A stretch of DNA of 21,975 bases from an uncultured Treponema sp. GTDB lineage: Bacteria > Spirochaetota > Spirochaetia > Treponematales > Treponemataceae. The notes under the pieces were generated by a model that ran no database searches, was not told the DNA's origin, and saw nothing but the letters and a program-made list of their open reading frames with translations. The position numbers and the translations under genes are program-made. The stretch spans positions 1 to 21,975 of the forward strand of contig CAJPTT010000003.1 of the NCBI GenBank assembly GCA_905373565.1. Reading direction: 5' to 3'. Shown here piece by piece: positions 5,531-13,145 of this stretch (its first letter is position 1; every line of letters begins with the position of its first letter).

Positions 5531-6898
5531 CTAACGGGCGGTATGATGTTCGGCGTGATTGTTGTGAAGCTTGTTTTTCATCAGCGGCGGTTGGCCGGTT
5601 GCATCCAGGGCATCGCGCCAGAGTGAGCCGTCCGGCTCGACATAGTTGCGCGAACGAACAACGACATTGATCGGTAAGTGCACAAACTTGTTATACATCA
5701 ACCCGACAATCAGTTTTGTCTTTCCTGCCATAGCGGCATGAACCGCATTGTTCCCGAGCCGTTCACAGTAAATAGAGTCAACCGGAGCAGCCGGGGCGGA
5801 ACGGATTTGATAGCTTGGATCAATATACTTTAAATTGATGTGGATGGACTTCGACTTAAAATACGCTTCAATTTGCTCTTTTAAGAATACGCCGATATCG
5901 GAAAGGCGTTTATTGCCCGAATCATCGGTTTCGTTTTTGCTTTGCATTAAGTCTTGCCCTGCCCCTTCGGCAACGACGATAACCGTGTAATGGCTTTGCG
6001 CTAAGCGATCTTCCAAATGCTTTAAAAAGCCGTTTCCTCCTTGCATATCGAACGGAATTTCGGGGATGAGAACAAAGTCAACTTCATGGCTTGCGATAGC
6101 CGTATGCGTGGCAATAAAGCCCGATTCCCGACCCATCAGCTTGACTAATCCGATTCCGTTGATTTGGGACTGTGCTTCCATACGGGCGGCCGCAACCGCT
6201 TCGGAAGCTTTTACAACTGCCGTGTCGAATCCGAAAGATTTTTGAATGAACGACAGGTCGTTGTCGACGGTTTTCGGGATGCCGACAACCGAAATGCAAA
6301 GGTTCCGCCGTTCGATCTCTTTGGCTATTTCCAAAGCGCCCTTCTGTGTTCCGTCTCCTCCGATAACAAAGAGGATATTCAAGTTGAGCCGTTCTATTCC
6401 GTCGACAATCTCTACAACACGGGTACCGCCGCCGCGGGAAGTGCCGAGAATCGTCCCCCCCGTTTTGTGGCATGCGTCGACAACTGTCGGGTTTAAGGGC
6501 ATAACATCAAAATGATAGTCCGGTAACAGACCTTTAAAGCCGAATCGGATGCCGCTGATTCGTTTAACGCCGTACCGTCCCCACAAACAACGTACGACAG
6601 AGCGGATAACGTCGTTAAGCCCCGGACACAATCCTCCGCATGTGATAATACCTGCATGTACGTGGCTCGGATTAAAAAATATTTTTTCCCGCGGGCCTGC
6701 TTTTTCAATTAATTGTTCGCGTTTAAAGGGCCCGTACTGTTCTCCGACCTTGGATTCCAGACGAAAGCGGATAAAGTCTTCATTAGTAACGTAATTAGCA
6801 ATACGGTCCCCGATTACGTTTGAAAGGTGAATGGGCGATGGTATTTTACAGGGGCCAAGTGTCTCAATGGTAAAATCAAATTCCTCATCATGGCGCAT
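5531..6898 (-). CDS. pfkA: 6-phosphofructokinase, long group II type
   Basis: Phosphorylates fructose 6-phosphate to the 1,6-bisphosphate in glycolysis. 455 aa, longer than the roughly 320-aa E. coli PfkA, with an N-terminal extension of about 80 residues as in the plant/trypanosomatid/spirochaete branch. Seen: TCGGLCPGLNDVIR (86-99), GGDGT (180-184), PKTVDND (208-214) and MGRESGFIA (255-263). Gly in GGDGT is associated with ATP use, whereas PPi enzymes have Asp there; the Lys in PKTVDND is shared with PPi enzymes and with the ATP-dependent branch of this group. ATP dependence is therefore likely, not proven. The start is supported by GGAGG 6 nt before the ATG. A hairpin with T-tract follows. 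The symbol is used loosely. Confidence 0.88.
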   Translation of the reverse strand: MRHDEEFDFTIETLGPCKIPSPIHLSNVIGDRIANYVTNEDFIRFRLESKVGEQYGPFKREQLIEKAGPREKIFFNPSHVHAGIITCGGLCPGLNDVIRSVVRCLWGRYGVKRISGIRFGFKGLLPDYHFDVMPLNPTVVDACHKTGGTILGTSRGGGTRVVEIVDGIERLNLNILFVIGGDGTQKGALEIAKEIERRNLCISVVGIPKTVDNDLSFIQKSFGFDTAVVKASEAVAAARMEAQSQINGIGLVKLMGRESGFIATHTAIASHEVDFVLIPEIPFDMQGGNGFLKHLEDRLAQSHYTVIVVAEGAGQDLMQSKNETDDSGNKRLSDIGVFLKEQIEAYFKSKSIHINLKYIDPSYQIRSAPAAPVDSIYCERLGNNAVHAAMAGKTKLIVGLMYNKFVHLPINVVVRSRNYVEPDGSLWRDALDATGQPPLMKNKLHNNHAEHHTAR

Positions 6899-6980
6899 AG
6901 TGAACCTCCGTTCTGCAATGATCGATATTACAGTATCATAAAATCACGGAGCTTGAAAGAGAGAAAAAGTTTTTTTTTGA

Positions 6981-7012
6981 TTGACAGATTGACTGATTTT
7001 CTTCATTATAGT
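6981..7012 (+). promoter_or_regulatory. Putative promoter of the gene at 7020 (leaderless arrangement)
   Basis: TTGACA at 6981-6986. Two -10 options: CATTAT at 7004-7009 (17-nt spacer) or TATAGT at 7007-7012 (20-nt spacer, ending 7 nt before the ATG). Either puts the transcript start within a few nucleotides of the start codon, and no Shine-Dalgarno is present. Confidence 0.45.
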
Positions 7013-7019
7013 TATATCT

Positions 7020-8555
7020 ATGGCACAGAAAAAAGAATCTTTTCTTACACGTATGTTACAGCTTTTTTTACCCCGAGATGATGCGGAGGCGATAAAGAAG
7101 CGGCATTTAAAGGCACTGGCAAAGGAAATTTCAAAAAATAAATTCGGTAAGTGGTATAAGCCTTCCTCGGATGAGTTTCAGCCGCAGATGGCACGCTTCT
7201 TTTTTGAGCTATACAAGATTGTCGGTCCTGCAAGGGCTCTTCTTGCAAGCGCCGCTTCGTCAAAAGTTCTCAAAGCTATTACCGTAGAGCAAAATTTATC
7301 GAAGCAACAGCATCAAATACGGGAAAAACTAACGCCCGAAGCTATTAAAGAACGCGCAAAAACAGCGAAGCAAAAAGAACTGAGTATTCAAGTGCAGAAG
7401 GAATTCGATACTTTTATGCGCGAATTCGATGGCAAAAAGATAGACGAAATCGATACATTGTACCGGCAGCTCAATGAATTTATTCACTTTGTATTGTTTG
7501 ATTTTTATTTCTTTCTAAAGAAATTCGATCCTGCTTTGCCGGAAGATAAATTTTCTTATACGCCGAATTTTTCGACTGTTAACGGCGAATATCTTAAAGA
7601 TGAATTAAAAGATTTTATCGTTGTACTCAATGGACTTTCTCTCGATTCAAACTGGGAAAAGTTGTTTGCAGTTATTACCGCGTACAAGAATGTACAACCG
7701 GTGAATGCTTCCCAGTGGAAAAAGCATCTGGGGATTTTGAACGATGTCCGCCGCTCCCATATTTTAGAAAAAATTATTCAACACCTTTCAAAAGATCCTG
7801 CGTACGTGGTAGAAATCAGTCCTTTTACGGAAAAGGTAACTGACGACTATCTGAAACAAATAGAACGGTCAATTGATAATACATTAAAAGACATTATTAC
7901 GGAGCAAAAAAATTCTCAGGTAGCGGTAATGGTGCAACGAGTGTTCGGGAATGCCATCACGTCCGGCACGAAAAACTATAATTCGCGTTCCAATGCAGCG
8001 TTTGAAAAACGAGGACTTGAAGGTTATATCTATGCCGATGCGATGAATTACCTTAAATCGTTTTTGGTCGAATATTTTAAAAGTGATGTGCGAGCCCTTT
8101 CCGATGTGATTTTGGTGCGTGGGCAATGGACACAGCAAGCGCTATCTGCCGAGTATTCCGAAAGTTATCATAATTTAATGCATATTTCGACCAAACTTTT
8201 AGAATTTGATGAAAAGCTTTCGGAAGTTTCCGAAATGGGCGTAAAATTCCGCACGTTGTTGTCTCGAATGGAGAGGGAAAAAGAAGCCGGTCGGCAAGTG
8301 CAAAAACATCTAAATGATGTAAACGAAGCGGCGCTTAAATTGCTCAAAGCATCCATTAAAAATATTATGACGCTGGGAAACGCTATAAAAAATTGTATTG
8401 CGGATTATGATAAACCGCACCGCGATTTGCTGCAAAACTGGAAAGAACTTGAGCAACATTCCGATAAGCCGATACGGGAATGGATGACTGCTGTCTATAC
8501 AAAAATTTATAATTTTATCATGCTGGAACAGGTCGTTTTAAAGAAAGAAGAATAG
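7020..8555 (+). CDS. Conserved spirochaete-type protein of unknown function
   Basis: 511 aa, charged, soluble and largely helical, with no signal peptide or membrane span. I do not recognise a catalytic motif. I have a memory of a spirochaete-restricted DUF family of this size next to pfk in treponemes, but cannot confirm it. Visible: a basic N-terminal start, Lys/Glu-rich helices around residues 90-145, an aromatic cluster FVLFDFYFFLKKFD near residue 160, and heptad-like charged helices between about 390 and 450 that could form a coiled coil. There is no Shine-Dalgarno before the ATG; a promoter lies directly upstream. The stop is 11 nt before nnr, so the two are probably one operon. Confidence 0.75.
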   Translation: MAQKKESFLTRMLQLFLPRDDAEAIKKRHLKALAKEISKNKFGKWYKPSSDEFQPQMARFFFELYKIVGPARALLASAASSKVLKAITVEQNLSKQQHQIREKLTPEAIKERAKTAKQKELSIQVQKEFDTFMREFDGKKIDEIDTLYRQLNEFIHFVLFDFYFFLKKFDPALPEDKFSYTPNFSTVNGEYLKDELKDFIVVLNGLSLDSNWEKLFAVITAYKNVQPVNASQWKKHLGILNDVRRSHILEKIIQHLSKDPAYVVEISPFTEKVTDDYLKQIERSIDNTLKDIITEQKNSQVAVMVQRVFGNAITSGTKNYNSRSNAAFEKRGLEGYIYADAMNYLKSFLVEYFKSDVRALSDVILVRGQWTQQALSAEYSESYHNLMHISTKLLEFDEKLSEVSEMGVKFRTLLSRMEREKEAGRQVQKHLNDVNEAALKLLKASIKNIMTLGNAIKNCIADYDKPHRDLLQNWKELEQHSDKPIREWMTAVYTKIYNFIMLEQVVLKKEE

Positions 8556-8566
8556 AGTGTCTCTAT

Positions 8567-10102
8567 ATGGAAAAGATATTTGATTCGGTACGAGCGCTGG
8601 ATAAGCGGGCGGAAGATGCCTTTAATCTAAAAAACGGCGTACTGATGGAACATGCTGCCCGCGGCATGGCTGAACGTATCCACAGTTTCTTTTCATCACA
8701 TATATTACACTCACAACATATACGGACAAGTACGGGACAAGAAAATGCTTGGAAATTACCGTATCCGCAAATAGAGTTGCCGCAAATAACATCGCCGCTT
8801 GTACAGATTGTCTGCGGTTCGGGTGATAACGGCGGCGACGGTTTTGCCCTTGCGCGGCTGCTTGCCGATTTTTGCACCGTTCAGGTAGTTTCGGTAAAGG
8901 AGCCGAAATCTCCCTTGTGCAAACTGCAGCGGGAACGGCTTGAGTTGCTCGGTATACCGGTAGCTGCGGAATTGCAAGAACGCTGCGATGTGCTTGTCGA
9001 TGCGCTGTTCGGTACGGGTATCCGCGGCAACCTTGATAATGAAATGTGTGTGGTGATTGATCGGATGAATGCCGTACAAAGCTATAAGATTGCCTGCGAC
9101 GTTCCAAGCGGTTTAAACGAGGTCGGTGTACCGTCGCCGGTTGCGTTCCGTGCCGATGAAACTTGTACTATGGGCGCCCGCAAAACCGCGCTCTATGCCG
9201 ACGCCGCAAAGGATTATACCGGCGACATTCATGTGTTGAACCTCGGGCTGCCGCGGCGCTGTTACGAGGGCGAAACCGACACCTTTCTTCTGTCTGCCGG
9301 TGATATGAAGCTGCCGCATCGCACCATACAAAACACCCACAAGATGAGCTACGGGCACGGTCTTTTCTTCTGCGGCGAAAAAATCGGCGCTTGTATGCTC
9401 GCTGCTTCCGCCGCGCTCCGCTTCGGTATCGGGCTTGTTACCGTATTCGGCTCGTCCATGTCTGCCGCTCCCTTCGATTTTATGTATACGACAGCGCTGC
9501 CCGAAAACTTTTCTGCAGCGATGGTTGGCTCAGGTTTGGGGCGAACTCCCGATTGGCAGGCTCGGGCGCTTGACTTCCTTTCGCAGGAACAAGTACGAGA
9601 GCGTCCGCTCATTCTTGACGCCGATATCCTGCATAACCCTGAGCTGCCTAAACTACTGACGCTTTTAAAAAAGCCTATTCTGACACCGCATCCAAAAGAG
9701 TTTCAAAGCTTGCTTGCACATAGCGGGCTTGCACAGATAAGTATTGCCGAAATACAGGAGCGCCGGTTTGAATATTTAAGGCTGTTTTGCGGCGCTTTTC
9801 CCCATGCGGTAACGGTGCTGAAGGGAGCTTATCCGCTGATCGGTTGCGAAAAGCAAGTGTTTGTGAATCCGCTGGGAACCAATGCGCTTGCCAAAGCGGG
9901 AACGGGCGATGTCTTGAGCGGCATGATTACCGCATTGGCAGCACAAGGCTATCCACCGCTTGAGGCAGCGTATACGGCAAGCCTCGCCCATGCAGAAGCG
10001 GCGAAACGGCTGCATACTTCCGATTACGGTTTAACGGCAAGCGCACTTGCCGATTCGCTTTCTTCTCTATGCTATAGCACAGAGATCTCGGCTAACAGAT
10101 AG
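8567..10102 (+). CDS. nnr: Bifunctional NAD(P)H-hydrate repair enzyme Nnr
   Basis: Repairs damaged nicotinamide cofactors: the N-terminal YjeF-type domain epimerises R- and S-NAD(P)HX, and the C-terminal ribokinase-like domain dehydrates S-NAD(P)HX using ADP. 511 aa, the usual length for the fused form. N-domain: NGVLMEHAARGMAERI (about 24-39), CGSGDNGGDGFALAR (84-98), VDALFGTGIRG and CDVPSGLN. C-domain: TPHPKEF, VLKGAYPLIG, the NPLGTN segment and the catalytic/anion-hole motif AGTGDVLSGMI. The N-domain carries a segment of about 35 residues (SSHILHSQ... to ITSPLVQ) before the GSGDNGGDG loop that looks longer than usual. It follows the 7020 gene by 11 nt with only a weak ribosome-binding site, so translation may be coupled. 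Confidence 0.93.
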   Translation: MEKIFDSVRALDKRAEDAFNLKNGVLMEHAARGMAERIHSFFSSHILHSQHIRTSTGQENAWKLPYPQIELPQITSPLVQIVCGSGDNGGDGFALARLLADFCTVQVVSVKEPKSPLCKLQRERLELLGIPVAAELQERCDVLVDALFGTGIRGNLDNEMCVVIDRMNAVQSYKIACDVPSGLNEVGVPSPVAFRADETCTMGARKTALYADAAKDYTGDIHVLNLGLPRRCYEGETDTFLLSAGDMKLPHRTIQNTHKMSYGHGLFFCGEKIGACMLAASAALRFGIGLVTVFGSSMSAAPFDFMYTTALPENFSAAMVGSGLGRTPDWQARALDFLSQEQVRERPLILDADILHNPELPKLLTLLKKPILTPHPKEFQSLLAHSGLAQISIAEIQERRFEYLRLFCGAFPHAVTVLKGAYPLIGCEKQVFVNPLGTNALAKAGTGDVLSGMITALAAQGYPPLEAAYTASLAHAEAAKRLHTSDYGLTASALADSLSSLCYSTEISANR

Positions 10103-10176
10103 GAGAAGTAAGCAATTCGTAATTTCTCAAGTAAGGTAAGAAAAGATATTTACCATAAAAAATCTCATTCCGTTTA

Positions 10177-10205
10177 ATGACTACCTGTTTATTTTGTGAT
10201 ATAGT
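10177..10205 (+). promoter_or_regulatory. Putative promoter of the cNMP/GGDEF pair (leaderless arrangement)
   Basis: ATGACT (10177-10182), a 17-nt spacer and TATAGT (10200-10205), then exactly 7 nt to the ATG at 10213. The ATG at 10177 that would extend the frame by 12 codons lies in this -35 element. Confidence 0.5.
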
Positions 10206-10212
10206 ACAGGGT

Positions 10213-11202
10213 ATGCAAGAAATACCATTATCAGAGGACTTAGCTCTTCAAGCAAAGAAGTTTTTACAAAAAACTTCTTTCTTTTCGGGCTGGACTGACA
10301 GCGAACTGGATGAAATTATGATGCACTGTCAGATGAACGAATTTGAGGACGGAAATACAATCTTTACGCCCGAAGAAACCGGATCGAGGGTATATCTATT
10401 GCTGAACGGCAGCGCGGAAGTTCTTTCTCCCGATAAAAAAACTGCATTGGCCGAATTTGTTGCAGGAGAATTATTCGGTGAAATTACCTTGCTGACCGGT
10501 AAACCGCACGATGCGTACGCAATAGCACACAAACAAGCCCGTGTTTTGGAATTTCCCAAAGACGGGGTATCACTTGAAACTCTGTTCCACGATAAGCCGC
10601 GGATCCTTGCACATCTCTTTCAATCTTTGTTGATTTTTACATCCCAACGTACAAGAGCAGCAAATATGCTTATTAAAGAAAATTCTCCTGTCGTACGTGA
10701 GCTGCGGAATCAGGTGTACAGCGATAAGCTTTCAGGCCTTTTTAACCGTACCTATTTAGAGGAATCTTTTGCAGAATTTTGCAAAGAACCTTTTGCCCTT
10801 ATTATGATGAAGCCGGATAATTTTAAGCAGATTAACGACAGTTTCGGGCACGAGGCAGGCGATACCGCACTCATCTTTATTGCCGGCCATTTAAAAAAGG
10901 CTTTTTCGGAACATACCGTTTTGGTGCGCTACGAAGGAAACGAATTTGCAGTTCTTACCCATTTGTATACCGATAAGGAATCCGCACGGGCTTTTGCAGA
11001 AAAAATTAAAAAAGAACTCGAAACATTAGATCTTTCTCATCTTTTTAACGGAGAAAAAATCTTTTTAAGTATGAGCCTCGGCATCGTCCTTTTTCCCCAG
11101 CACGGAAAAATTTATACCGATATTGTAACACGGTGTTCCGGTATGCCGCTGATAGGCAGACAACGAGGCGGTTCGATGATTTTATTTCCGGAGGATATAT
11201 AA
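10213..11202 (+). CDS. cNMP-binding domain plus degenerate GGDEF protein
   Basis: About 329 aa. Residues about 15-140 form a cyclic-nucleotide-binding beta-barrel (FAGELFGEITLL-type phosphate cassette), but the phosphate-binding Arg of the family (usually PRSA or similar) is His here (KPHDAYA). Residues about 165-325 form a GGDEF domain (LSGLFNRTYLEE, INDSFGHEAGD) in which the signature is EGNEF and the first metal-binding Asp of DxDxFK is Lys (MKPDNFK). It is therefore probably not a diguanylate cyclase and may act as a sensor or partner. The start at 10213 is preferred because the upstream 12 codons (with ATG 10177) overlap the promoter. It lies 3 nt before a paralogue with an intact GGDEF. 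Confidence 0.78.
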   Translation: MQEIPLSEDLALQAKKFLQKTSFFSGWTDSELDEIMMHCQMNEFEDGNTIFTPEETGSRVYLLLNGSAEVLSPDKKTALAEFVAGELFGEITLLTGKPHDAYAIAHKQARVLEFPKDGVSLETLFHDKPRILAHLFQSLLIFTSQRTRAANMLIKENSPVVRELRNQVYSDKLSGLFNRTYLEESFAEFCKEPFALIMMKPDNFKQINDSFGHEAGDTALIFIAGHLKKAFSEHTVLVRYEGNEFAVLTHLYTDKESARAFAEKIKKELETLDLSHLFNGEKIFLSMSLGIVLFPQHGKIYTDIVTRCSGMPLIGRQRGGSMILFPEDI

Positions 11203-11205
11203 AAA

Positions 11206-12168
11206 ATGCTTGAAGTAAAACAGCGGTGGCTTGAAGTCTTGCGAAAGACCTCTCTTTTTTCACGCTTGACGACCGACCAAATGGCAGTCGTTCTTTCCGC
11301 TCTCTTTTATTGTGAGGTGGAAGCGGGGCAAACCCTCGTGTATGAAGGTGAAATAGGTTCGGAACTTTTTATTATTACCCAAGGCTGTATATCGATTTCG
11401 GTAAAGTCGGGAGAAGAGAATATTGAACTTGGCAGGCTTCATTCCGGCGACTTTTTCGGTGAAATGTCGCTGCTTGAACAAACTGCCCGTTCAGCTTCTT
11501 GTACGGCGGTGGAAAATACTTCCTGCTTTATGCTTAAAGCGCGGGATTTTTCTCAGATTATTGTAAACGACCCTGTCATTGCCGTTTCCATCCTACAACA
11601 AATGCTATCGAGTACGGTATCGCGCTTACTTAAAACAAACAGCTTTTTGACACAGGTTATCCAATGGGGCGACGAAGCTAAGAAGCGCGCCATCACCGAC
11701 CCCTTTACAGGGCTCTTTAATCGGCGTTATTTGGATGACAACATCGGAAACCTTATCCGCCGGAACACGGAAACCACCGGCGCCAGTTTTGCAATGGTGG
11801 ATGTCGACCGTTTCGGTACCTTGAATAAAACGTATGGAAGCGTGTTCTGCGACAACATTTTACTGGCGATTACCGATGTGTTTAAGAAAATCTTTGACCA
11901 TCAGGATACGCTGATACGGTATGGCGGCGACGAGTTCTGTTTTATTGTCGGGGGAAATTTTGAACGTGCCGAGACGCTCTGCCGAACTGTCTGCGAGGAA
12001 GTAAACGCTATCAGATTTAACGAATATCCCGATCTCGCGGTTTCGTGTTCAATCGGCTTAGTTCCTTGTGCGCATAATGATAACGTCCCGGATATACTCA
12101 AGCATTCAGACGAAGCCTTGTACCGTGCAAAAGAGCAAGGTCGGAACCGCGTATGTACGACGGAATAA
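11206..12168 (+). CDS. cNMP-binding domain plus GGDEF diguanylate cyclase
   Basis: 320 aa. The N-terminal cyclic-nucleotide-binding domain has an intact phosphate cassette, SGDFFGEMSLLEQTARSAS, with the Arg kept. The C-terminal GGDEF domain starts at ITDPFTGLFNRRYLDD and keeps the metal-binding DVDRF and a perfect RYGGDEF, so c-di-GMP synthesis from GTP is expected. The RxxD inhibitory site five residues before GGDEF is not present (the segment reads DHQDTLI), so product inhibition there is unlikely. The GHxxGD helix is altered (YGSVFCDN). GGAGG lies 11 nt before the ATG. It is the second gene of a tandem pair with 3 nt between stop and start. The likely logic is a cyclic nucleotide or other ligand controlling c-di-GMP output. 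Confidence 0.88.
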   Translation: MLEVKQRWLEVLRKTSLFSRLTTDQMAVVLSALFYCEVEAGQTLVYEGEIGSELFIITQGCISISVKSGEENIELGRLHSGDFFGEMSLLEQTARSASCTAVENTSCFMLKARDFSQIIVNDPVIAVSILQQMLSSTVSRLLKTNSFLTQVIQWGDEAKKRAITDPFTGLFNRRYLDDNIGNLIRRNTETTGASFAMVDVDRFGTLNKTYGSVFCDNILLAITDVFKKIFDHQDTLIRYGGDEFCFIVGGNFERAETLCRTVCEEVNAIRFNEYPDLAVSCSIGLVPCAHNDNVPDILKHSDEALYRAKEQGRNRVCTTE

Positions 12169-12191
12169 ATATTGCGATGTCAAAAGGATGC

Positions 12192-12220
12192 TTGACATGA
12201 TCATCAATATCCTATATAAT
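12192..12220 (+). promoter_or_regulatory. Consensus promoter of tRNA-Lys
   Basis: Perfect TTGACA (12192-12197), a 17-nt spacer and a perfect TATAAT (12215-12220). The predicted start is about 15 nt before the tRNA. Confidence 0.85.
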
Positions 12221-12241
12221 CGTACTGTTGTTTAAAGATAT

Positions 12242-12314
12242 GGGCTATTAGCTCAGTAGGTAGAGCAACGCCCTTTTAAGGCGTGGGTCGATGGTTCGAA
12301 TCCATCATAGCTCA
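12242..12314 (+). tRNA. tRNA-Lys (anticodon TTT)
   Basis: 73-nt cloverleaf. The acceptor GGGCTAT pairs with ATAGCTC (one G-T pair) and has an A discriminator. The D arm contains GCTC...GAGC, the anticodon stem is ACGCC/GGCGT with loop CTTTTAA, and the T arm is ATGG...CCAT around TTCGAAT. The anticodon TTT reads AAA and AAG. CCA is not encoded. It stands alone between a consensus promoter and a strong terminator, so it is a single-gene transcription unit. Confidence 0.95.
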
Positions 12315-12315
12315 A

Positions 12316-12348
12316 AAGACTGCAAGACTGCTTGCAGTCTTTTTTTTT
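12316..12348 (+). terminator. Rho-independent terminator of tRNA-Lys
   Basis: Perfect 11-bp stem AAGACTGCAAG (12316-12326) / CTTGCAGTCTT (12331-12341), loop ACTG, running into an unbroken T-tract to 12348. Confidence 0.9.
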
Positions 12349-12375
12349 ACACAATTAATTTTGATACAAAGGCTG

Positions 12376-12403
12376 CTCTAAAAACTTAGTTGGATTTTTA
12401 GAG
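12376..12403 (+). repeat. AT-rich hairpin upstream of the thioesterase
   Basis: CTCTAAAAA (12376-12384) / TTTTTAGAG (12395-12403), a perfect 9-bp inverted repeat with a 10-nt loop (CTTAGTTGGA). It lies between the tRNA-Lys terminator and the Shine-Dalgarno of the next gene and may be part of that gene's leader or a dispersed palindromic element. Confidence 0.5.
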
Positions 12404-12432
12404 GGCAATTCAATTAAAAGGAGAGCAAACCT

Positions 12433-12837
12433 ATGACACCCCCGATAGAAGTAGAGGTCAGAAGCTATGAGTTGGATGCGTATAATCATGTAAACAACGC
12501 CATATATTTGAACTATTTGGAATACGCCCGTATGGAATACCTGCGCAGAATCGGTTTTGATTACGTTGGGTTAATCGCAGAAGGGTATATGCTCTATGTA
12601 ACCCATATCGATATTCACTATAAATATTCCGCCCGGCTCTACGATAAACTTCGCATTGACGTTACACCCATTAAACTCGGCAAACTTTCGGGAACATTCC
12701 GGCAGGTCATCACAAATCCGGAAGGATATGTCTGTGCTGAGGCTGAAGTTTCATGGGGCTGCGTGGATAAAACAGGTAAACCGGCAAAGCTTCCTGATAA
12801 ATATTTTGTCGCCGGCCTCGCACCTGAGAAAAACTAG
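12433..12837 (+). CDS. Hotdog-fold acyl-CoA thioesterase (YbgC/4HBT type)
   Basis: 134 aa, the normal size for a single hotdog domain. Predicted to hydrolyse a short or medium acyl-CoA in the cytoplasm. The active-site helix region reads ELDAYNHVNNAIYLNYLEYAR (split here by position: Asp15 is the likely catalytic Asp, His19 and Asn21 match the HVNN signature, and Glu30 with Arg33 follows). The strand IDIHYKYSARLYD matches the substrate-tunnel strand of 4-hydroxybenzoyl-CoA thioesterase relatives. AAGGAGAG about 8 nt before the ATG supports the start. It converges on the remnant at 12848. The natural substrate cannot be read from sequence. Confidence 0.85.
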   Translation: MTPPIEVEVRSYELDAYNHVNNAIYLNYLEYARMEYLRRIGFDYVGLIAEGYMLYVTHIDIHYKYSARLYDKLRIDVTPIKLGKLSGTFRQVITNPEGYVCAEAEVSWGCVDKTGKPAKLPDKYFVAGLAPEKN

Positions 12838-12847
12838 CGTAAAAAAT

Positions 12848-13102
12848 TTATTCACTTATCTTTTGAATGGAATCACCGAACTGTTTTAGTATCTTTGCCG
12901 TTTCGAGTGCTTTTTGGCGGGCGCCTCGGGATTCGCCTTCAGCAAAGGCATCTATCAAGGCTGCCGGTAATATGTGGTACTCTTGCCTCAGCTGTTCATT
13001 ATGTTTTACTGTCTGTATCATCTGCTCTATCCTCCCTGTATATTCAGTTGTTACCTTACCGGTTTTTACATATTGCAAGTCTTTATACGACTTTCGGAGC
13101 AA
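12848..13102 (-). pseudogene. Remnant resembling the C-terminus of an Rpn/PD-(D/E)XK nuclease-family protein
   Basis: An 84-codon frame downstream of trpS on the same strand, starting with TTG and lacking a ribosome-binding site; the frame is open back to the trpS stop region without a Met. The end, with ALIDAFAEGESRGARQKA and then ETAKILKQFGDSIQKI, resembles the AEGEARG...KLLKMGxSIEQI tail common in Rpn-type recombination-promoting nuclease/transposase-like proteins, which are numerous in treponemes. The N-terminal nuclease domain is absent and the usual final ATGLS segment is missing, so I read it as a decayed fragment. It could instead be a small independent gene. Confidence 0.45.
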
Positions 13103-13145
13103 AATGACAGGGAAAATAATGGATAATGTGTAATTAAATTGCCAA

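Noticed and set aside
8622..9107. 161-codon minus-strand frame opposite nnr
   Set aside because: Arg/Gln-rich antisense shadow of a conserved gene with no start signal.
10177..10212. Upstream ATG of the first cNMP/GGDEF gene
   Set aside because: The 12 extra codons coincide with a good promoter, and no ribosome-binding site precedes them.
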